Shown here: positions 6,501 through 8,146 of the stretch, in pieces | How positions within the stretch are numbered: position 1 is the first letter of the stretch | How the letters are laid out: every line of letters starts with the position of its first letter | From: an uncultured Clostridia bacterium | GTDB lineage: Bacteria > Bacillota > Clostridia > Oscillospirales > Ruminococcaceae | Assembly (NCBI GenBank): GCA_947177695.1 | Contig: CAMWVO010000064.1 | Coordinates: 1 to 8,146, forward strand | DNA: 8,146 nucleotides | Direction of reading: 5' to 3' | Translations under genes and position numbers: made by a program | The notes under the pieces: model-generated | Told to the model about the DNA's origin: nothing | Databases searched by the model: none | Seen by the model: only the letters and a program-made list of their open reading frames with translations

Positions 6501-8146
6501 CAAAACCGACGCAATGGGCAATGTTACAAATTACAGCTATGACAGCAGCGGAAATATGCTTTCCATGACAGACGCTGAAGGTCATACCGTGAACAATTCC
6601 TACAATTCCAAGGGACAGCTTACCTCAATAAGCGCAATGGGTATCAATGCAATGACAGTTCAGTATGACAGCAAGGGAAATACAACATCCACTACAGACG
6701 CTCTCGGCAATGACATTAATTATTCCTACGACGGCAAAGGACAGCTTACTTCCGTTACCGACGAAATAGGAACATATATGAATATGACCTACGACAGGGA
6801 CGGAAATGTTGTTTCCGCAACAAACGGCGCAGGAACTACGGCTCAGTTCACATATGATTCCGACGGCAACTGCACGTCAAAAACTCTGACTTACACTTCC
6901 GACGGAGTTATGAAAACTGTTACCGAGCAGTATTTCTATGACGCTGCGGGAAATCTTACAAAGATAATCGACAGCGAGGGAAATGTAACTACAACCGATT
7001 ACAACAGCATGGGCAAGGTATCCTCCGCAACAGATGAAAAGGGCAGGACGACCACATATGACTATGACGATTTCGGAAATCTTATCGGTATATCCTATCC
7101 TGACGGAACTTCCGAGAGGTTTACCTATGACCGAGAGGGTAACAATCTTACAGCCACCGACCGCATGGGCAGAACTGTAACTATGACCTATGACAAGGTT
7201 GGAAATCTGTTGTCCAAAACCTATCCCAACGGCGCAAGGGTAACTTATTCCTACGATGCGAATTACAATCTTGTTTCAGAAACAAGCGCAAGCGGCGGCG
7301 TTACCAATTACGAATATGACAAAATCGGCAGAAACACCGCTATTACCGACGCTCTCGGAAACAGAACGGCGTTCTCCTACAACGCAAAGTCGCAGCTTGA
7401 AAGCATGACCGACCCTATGGGACGCGTTTACACCTATGTTTACGACGACAACGGCAACCGTATTAAAACTGTTTATCCCGACGGAAGCTCTGTTTCCTCG
7501 GAATATGACGCAAGAGGACGCGTTACCCGTCAGACAGATCAGCACGGATATTCCACACGCTATGCTTACGACGGCGGCGACAGGCTGACAGGCGTTACAA
7601 ACGCGCAGGGAATTACCACAAGCTACGCTTATGACGAGGTTGGAAACATGACCTCCGTTACGGACGGAAACGGCAATGTTACACGTTATTCCTATGACGA
7701 TTTCGGACGTGTTGTCAAGGTAACAAACGCTCTCGGAAATTCGGCTTACACTACCTATGACGAAAGCGGAAACGTTCTGACTTCCACCGATTATGCGGGA
7801 AATATCACGACCTACACTTATGATAACTTTGACAGAGTTTCAAGCAAGACAACTCCCGACGGCACGGTGAGCTATGCCTACACGACGGACGGAAAACTGT
7901 CCTCCGTTACCGATAATTCGGGCGTTACGATGTTCACATACGACAATATGGACGGTCTGATCCGTGTGGATTATCCTGACGGCAGCTATGTTGCTTATGA
8001 TTATGACAACGCTTGCAGGCTGACAAAGGTTTCCACGTCTTTCGGCGACACTTCTTATGAGTACGATATGCTTGACCGTCTGACAAGGGTCGTTGACCGC
8101 AACGGTTACGCAACAATTTACGAATATGACGCTAACGGCAACCGTA
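466..8146 (+). CDS. Giant secreted lectin / Ig-like / YD-repeat (RHS-like) protein, 3' partial
   Basis: The frame from ATG 466 stays open to the window edge: 2,560 codons, roughly 280 kDa, with no stop or frameshift. In order it encodes a signal peptide (residues 1-36), an unrecognised beta-rich module (about 106-353), an Ig/CARDB-like domain (354-472), a beta-helix-like module (474-690), an L-type lectin domain (711-920), seven Ig-like repeats (936-1558), an acidic linker and an eighth Ig-like domain (1576-1669), an RHS entry domain (1670-1895) and at least 32 YD repeats (1896 onward). Bacterial YD/RHS proteins are large exported proteins whose repeats build a beta-shell, often around a C-terminal toxin. 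The lectin and Ig stalk here suggest a surface or released adhesin, possibly a polymorphic toxin. No sortase, S-layer or toxin segment is visible because the C-terminus is outside the window. The gene appears monocistronic on its 5' side. The YD and lectin calls are firm; the biological role is inferred. Confidence 0.93.
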   Translation, partial: MINSKTRKRFNRIISGLLSAAMVMTMVPDIWLPVYADLVKNDILNADIGIADDGGIISESIDTEEYDNRWSELAVLDPYSEEYAALKEELTYGAGTGRQNTRALRSASLNGYLLSNEYIAINAAPGGRFTIGTTGGDPNKTSDDYQKLLYSHPGGGTSYTTIRVNGISYVYEINNSSFDANEGYNISSGSFGGLDVEQKLTLVNNPATDREDIAEIKYTVTNNTDEMQNAGLRIMLDTQLGYNDAAPFRVPQYGSITSETEFIGDDIPQFWQAFDNLTNPSVISQGRFYSSKGEKPDKVQFTNWSRVYNQNWGYAVQTNWSNDDSAVSVIWDEKAIAPGETREYVTYYGLSEFTEDLSLPLALSVYSDSTVSVVNGKYSPNPVDVTAYIENISNIIAEDVAVEIVLPEGLTLSNSDKVKAIGEMPVGKLEQVSWKVNIKPSSADKTYTYQVVLTAADGYTKSVSRNIFVPALRRNEKLYEYAVFSANPNNDIVLNGWKGNFVGGIYSGKNFTCNLSEFYLDGKADTVGNVNANGWQINIPEKNENIEAIAMPDLEGAILSKAGDCEYHEESPAYIQDTTIINGSIMVSDEIIISGTNFEGDCYIIADGDITYNVNNLNTTGRIVLYSRNGNITVNGSNININGIMYAPKGKISFNANETTVNGRIWGDTVNFSGSIFNVKASDSDLDLLGVIEIPTEYSVLSQGNGIYGYKIEFVEDEWSIGRDTTFGTKMIELVPDDNYNVGYSYYKINKYLEDALSFSARFTFSIDYTYRPADGLAFVIQTDDSRAGQYGGGIGYGQIIPSLAIEFDNYQNSEPNGHHIGVMLNGNVDKHYAMCDYEPLRISGSLNDVWIEYDGENKMLYVSAAQYNENGEVFKPEMPMISYNIDLDELFLGEEHIYFGITAATGAAKASHKLHGVEFDPSPDILYYAGKDISEEPAVSVTASSETVLVGEEAYFEITTTLENKIASIEYTLNDEAVTVTDGKYILGTSEAGTYTLTATAVTTAGKTITASASITVEDTSEIDTEAPVVDFSFDKEAYSVGDTITAEIIATDNIGVSKLEAFVNDEEVEIDENNCIKVENAAEGEYIFTANAYDEAGNMGTATYTVNIVLVDTEAPVVTITPDKEIYFEGDDIVFTVTAEDNVGVTELEVTVDGTAVAPDEDGNYTIQNAELKTYEIAAKAYDAAGNIGGMTASVPVNEVVIDDNEAPTVTITFDKDTYLERDDIIFTVTAEDNIEVTKIVVTVDGTEVTPDADGNYSINNAELKTYEVTASAYDEAGNMGTAAANVPVNEASAPVITVVFDKESYYEGDDLSALITAEGQREIKEIKVWVNGEATPLDESGILTIENVVAGEYVFNITAEDVKGFTSECEKTVPVLPIDTEDKRLTAEIEPFVEYGETALLTIKITDDINADSVKAVLDDKEISLTDELTYEFKAEELFGHDFVITAQTNDGETIEKEVSVYVKDSVCPTMTITYDKPDGYYEGDDIVATIVAEDNVGIKRIEYTYDGVEYPIDENGNVTIPKIHVDTHAVVVTAWDTFGNSITLTSAFIVVYDDISGEEIIKTEDDVDDSELLCNLYTPKDGQTVTAPISIVGTAAGTEFKSYKLEYAPVGSGSYTLLKEGMEAVNANILGRLDPTLLNNGLYNLRLTVYSQKKNIVSEIAISVEGNMKIGNFSIAFQDMDVNVAGLPLTVIRSYDSRSRDTKDDFGYGWDMSTSGMKINESCDMTKYWKSTSSSGGVWGLPSYSISGTRAHIVTVNYGNGKTEKFSMNVANAYQMYSPEYGVNISFKAENGTKSKLEIVEMDDIALTSGQLVDRYDFSPFRYSRYRLTTQDGTVYIIHKTDGVESITEPNGSKITFTKDGITHSDGKSIVFNRDSEDRITSIVSPTGKTVAYTYDENGDLSSVTDVSGEVTRFVYENHYLTEIIDPRGVRVSRNIYDDDGRLIKTIDADGNEIKYHHDVDGREERITDRNGNVTRYVYDQYGNILSQTDPNGNTVKNTYDSNGNLSSKTDAMGNVTNYSYDSSGNMLSMTDAEGHTVNNSYNSKGQLTSISAMGINAMTVQYDSKGNTTSTTDALGNDINYSYDGKGQLTSVTDEIGTYMNMTYDRDGNVVSATNGAGTTAQFTYDSDGNCTSKTLTYTSDGVMKTVTEQYFYDAAGNLTKIIDSEGNVTTTDYNSMGKVSSATDEKGRTTTYDYDDFGNLIGISYPDGTSERFTYDREGNNLTATDRMGRTVTMTYDKVGNLLSKTYPNGARVTYSYDANYNLVSETSASGGVTNYEYDKIGRNTAITDALGNRTAFSYNAKSQLESMTDPMGRVYTYVYDDNGNRIKTVYPDGSSVSSEYDARGRVTRQTDQHGYSTRYAYDGGDRLTGVTNAQGITTSYAYDEVGNMTSVTDGNGNVTRYSYDDFGRVVKVTNALGNSAYTTYDESGNVLTSTDYAGNITTYTYDNFDRVSSKTTPDGTVSYAYTTDGKLSSVTDNSGVTMFTYDNMDGLIRVDYPDGSYVAYDYDNACRLTKVSTSFGDTSYEYDMLDRLTRVVDRNGYATIYEYDANGNR
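781..1524 (+). other. Unrecognised N-terminal beta-rich module, residues 106-353
   Basis: I cannot name this family. The segment is rich in short beta-strand patterns and in G, N, S, T and aromatic residues. Landmarks are an N-G-Y-L start at residue 110, the R-F-T-I-G-T-T-G-G-D-P stretch near 123-133, L-L-Y-S-H-P near 143, T-S-Y-T-T-I-R-V-N-G near 152, L-D-T-Q-L-G-Y near 236, and a closing W-D-E-K-A-I-A-P-G-E-T-R-E-Y-V-T-Y-Y-G-L segment near 331-350. The last segment resembles the final strands of large beta-sandwich domains. It is preceded by about 70 acidic, low-complexity residues after the signal peptide. A role in binding or processing surface polymers is possible but not shown. Confidence 0.5.
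1525..1881 (+). other. Ig/CARDB-like beta-sandwich domain, residues 354-472
   Basis: The pattern N-P-V-D-V-T-A-Y-I-E-N-I-S, then V-A-V-E-I-V-L-P-E-G-L-T-L, then a G-x-L-x-x-V-S-W-K-V-N-I stretch, is typical of DUF11/CARDB-like Ig-fold domains of extracellular bacterial proteins: an 'unequal partners' strand pair, an LPEGL turn and a W-containing strand. It probably acts as a spacer between the N-terminal module and the beta-helix-like module. Assignment is by pattern only. Confidence 0.6.
1885..2535 (+). other. Beta-helix-like module, residues 474-690
   Basis: The first half (about 474-570) has a repeated aromatic/Gly/Asn pattern (L-Y-E-Y-A-V-F-S, N-G-W-K-G-N-F, E-F-Y-L-D-G-K). The second half (about 577-685) is a ladder of short strands, such as I-I-N-G-S-I, I-I-I-S-G-T-N-F, D-G-D-I-T-Y-N-V, N-G-N-I-T-V-N-G, I-N-I-N-G-I-M-Y-A-P-K-G-K-I, T-V-N-G-R-I-W-G-D, V-N-F-S-G-S-I-F. 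They share I/V-x-I/V-x-G spacing with frequent N and G turns. This is what right-handed beta-helix or bactofilin-like solenoids look like. It ends at D-S-D-L-D-L-L-G. A rigid scaffold or a glycan-binding surface would both fit, and no catalytic motif is evident. Confidence 0.55.
2596..3225 (+). other. L-type (legume-like) lectin domain, residues 711-920
   Basis: This domain binds carbohydrate in a metal-dependent way. Family landmarks appear in the right order: A-D-G-L-A-F-V-I-Q with the sugar-binding Asp at D775; S-L-A-I-E-F-D-x-Y-x-N with metal ligands E807, D809 and N813; E815-P in place of the usual D-P; H820 followed by I-G; the V-W-I-E-Y-D-G strand at 850-856 with L-Y-V-S after it; and the closing I-Y-F-G-I-T-A-A-T-G at 898-907, which is very characteristic. 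A glycine-rich loop (G-G-G-I-G-Y-G, 792-798) precedes the metal site, as in bacterial legume-like lectins. The approximately 210-residue length is normal. The ligand sugar cannot be told from sequence. The call is firm; residue matches are by eye. Confidence 0.88.
3271..5139 (+). repeat. Seven tandem Ig-like repeats, residues 936-1558
   Basis: Approximate units are 3271-3525, 3538-3804, 3805-4080, 4081-4344, 4345-4608, 4609-4869 and 4870-5139, each 85-92 residues. Most begin with D-x-E-A-P-x-V or a variant and continue with a Y-x-x-G-D-D/T strand, A-x-D-N-x-G-V/E, a V-D-G or N-D-E turn, and a closing A-Y-D-E-A-G-N motif. These are standard bacterial extracellular Ig-like features and form rigid stalks in adhesins. 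Units 3 and 4 are the closest pair (61 of 88 residues identical by hand alignment, no gaps). Units 1, 5 and 6 are the most divergent and lack parts of the AGN motif. Confidence 0.85.
5191..5472 (+). other. Eighth, divergent Ig-like domain before the RHS region, residues 1576-1669
   Basis: After an acidic, Asp/Glu-rich linker (about 5143-5190) comes a domain with the pattern Y-T-P-K-D-G-Q-T-V-T-A-P-I-S-I-V-G-T-A, then Y-K-L-E-Y-A-P-V-G, then L-D-P-T-L-L-N-N-G-L-Y-N-L-R-L-T-V. The 'P-x-x-G-x-x-v-x-x-P-i-x-i-x-G-T-A' start and the 'L-x-N-G-x-Y-x-L-R-L' end are the usual Ig-like module placed directly before RHS regions in many YD-repeat proteins. It differs from the seven preceding repeats and probably belongs to the RHS part. 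Confidence 0.7.
5473..6150 (+). other. RHS entry domain, residues 1670-1895
   Basis: The stretch begins K-I-G-N-F-S-I-A-F-Q-D-M-D-V-N-V-A-G-L-P-L-T-V-x-R-S-Y-D-S, followed by D-D-F-G-Y-G-W-D-M. This is the recognisable entry to many YD-repeat proteins (a plug/N-terminal cap ahead of the barrel). It continues with beta-rich sequence containing Y-G-N-G-K-T-E-K-F and ends with degenerate YD-like units (I-T-F-T-K-D-G, S-I-V-F-N-R-D-S-E-D-R-I) that lead into the full repeats at 6151. Entry domains close one end of the hollow beta-shell. Confidence 0.7.
6151..8146 (+). repeat. YD (RHS) repeat array, at least 32 units, residues 1896 onward
   Basis: I count 32 units of about 21 residues from the Y-T-Y-D-E-N-G at 6154 to the Y-E-Y-D-A-N-G-N-R cut by the right edge. 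The consensus is Y/F-x-Y-D-x-x-G-N/R-L followed by x-S-x-T-D-x-x-G-x-x-T, the family signature. Such repeats form the spiralling beta-strands of the RHS/TcC/teneurin shell. Units are diverged at DNA level, so they are not a perfect tandem repeat. Several late units replace the central Gly with Asp or Cys (Y-D-x-x-D-R-L at about 7567-7595, 7819-7845, 8059-8085; N-A-C-R-L near 8008-8022), a common variant. The array is still running at the window edge, so its true length and the tip that follows are unknown. Confidence 0.95.

Noticed and set aside
5867..6568. Plus-strand open frames at 5867-6190 and 6317-6568
   Set aside because: Both are out-of-frame shadows inside the RHS region, rich in Thr/Leu/Ser with no family match and no ribosome binding site, fully inside the main frame.
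5932..6585. Minus-strand open frame of 217 codons
   Set aside because: It lies opposite the YD repeats, has no ribosome binding site or known family, and its sequence shows the periodic V/I/S pattern expected from reading repetitive YD codons backwards. The plus-strand frame is clearly the real gene.
6151..8146. Regular spacing of about 63 bases resembling a CRISPR array
   Set aside because: The units share protein motifs, not identical DNA repeats, and there are no unique spacers or cas genes. They are coding YD repeats in one open frame.
466..8146. Possible frameshift or degraded gene
   Set aside because: I translated every line: the frame is continuous, and each module runs into the next with recognisable sequence on both sides, so there is no sign of decay.

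Overview
The window is dominated by one very large gene on the + strand. It starts at 466 and is still open at the right edge (8146), giving at least 2,560 codons without a stop. No second protein gene is supported. The protein is a secreted, modular YD-repeat (RHS-like) surface protein. From the N-terminus it has a signal peptide, an unrecognised beta-rich module, an Ig/CARDB-like domain, a beta-helix-like module, an L-type (legume-like) lectin domain, seven Ig-like repeats, an eighth more divergent Ig-like domain, an RHS entry domain and then at least 32 YD repeats. Its C-terminus, where such proteins usually carry their variable and often toxic tip, lies outside the window. Organism: the AT-rich intergenic DNA, the strong GGGAGG ribosome binding site, the Gram-positive type extended -10 element, AGA/GGA-rich codon use and a signal peptide with no outer-membrane features suggest a low-to-moderate GC Firmicute, most likely a gut-type clostridium. 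The lineage is inferred from style only, because there is no rRNA or marker gene. Layout: 1-465 is non-coding. It holds two Rho-independent terminator-like hairpins (43-85 and 142-171), a small hairpin (92-106), candidate promoters near 283-311 and 369-397, and the ribosome binding site at 451-457. The hairpins probably close an upstream gene off the left edge, so the big gene is probably transcribed from its own promoter with a leader of about 150 bases. 466-3225 (AT-rich) encodes the export signal and the exposed binding modules. 3271-5472 encodes a stalk of Ig-like domains. 5473-8146 (more GC-rich) encodes the RHS entry domain and the YD-repeat barrel. How it may work (inference): the lectin and the N-terminal beta modules would bind glycans or a surface, the Ig stalk would hold them away from the cell, and the YD repeats would form a shell around a C-terminal payload. 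Payload, cell attachment and any immunity gene cannot be judged from this window.
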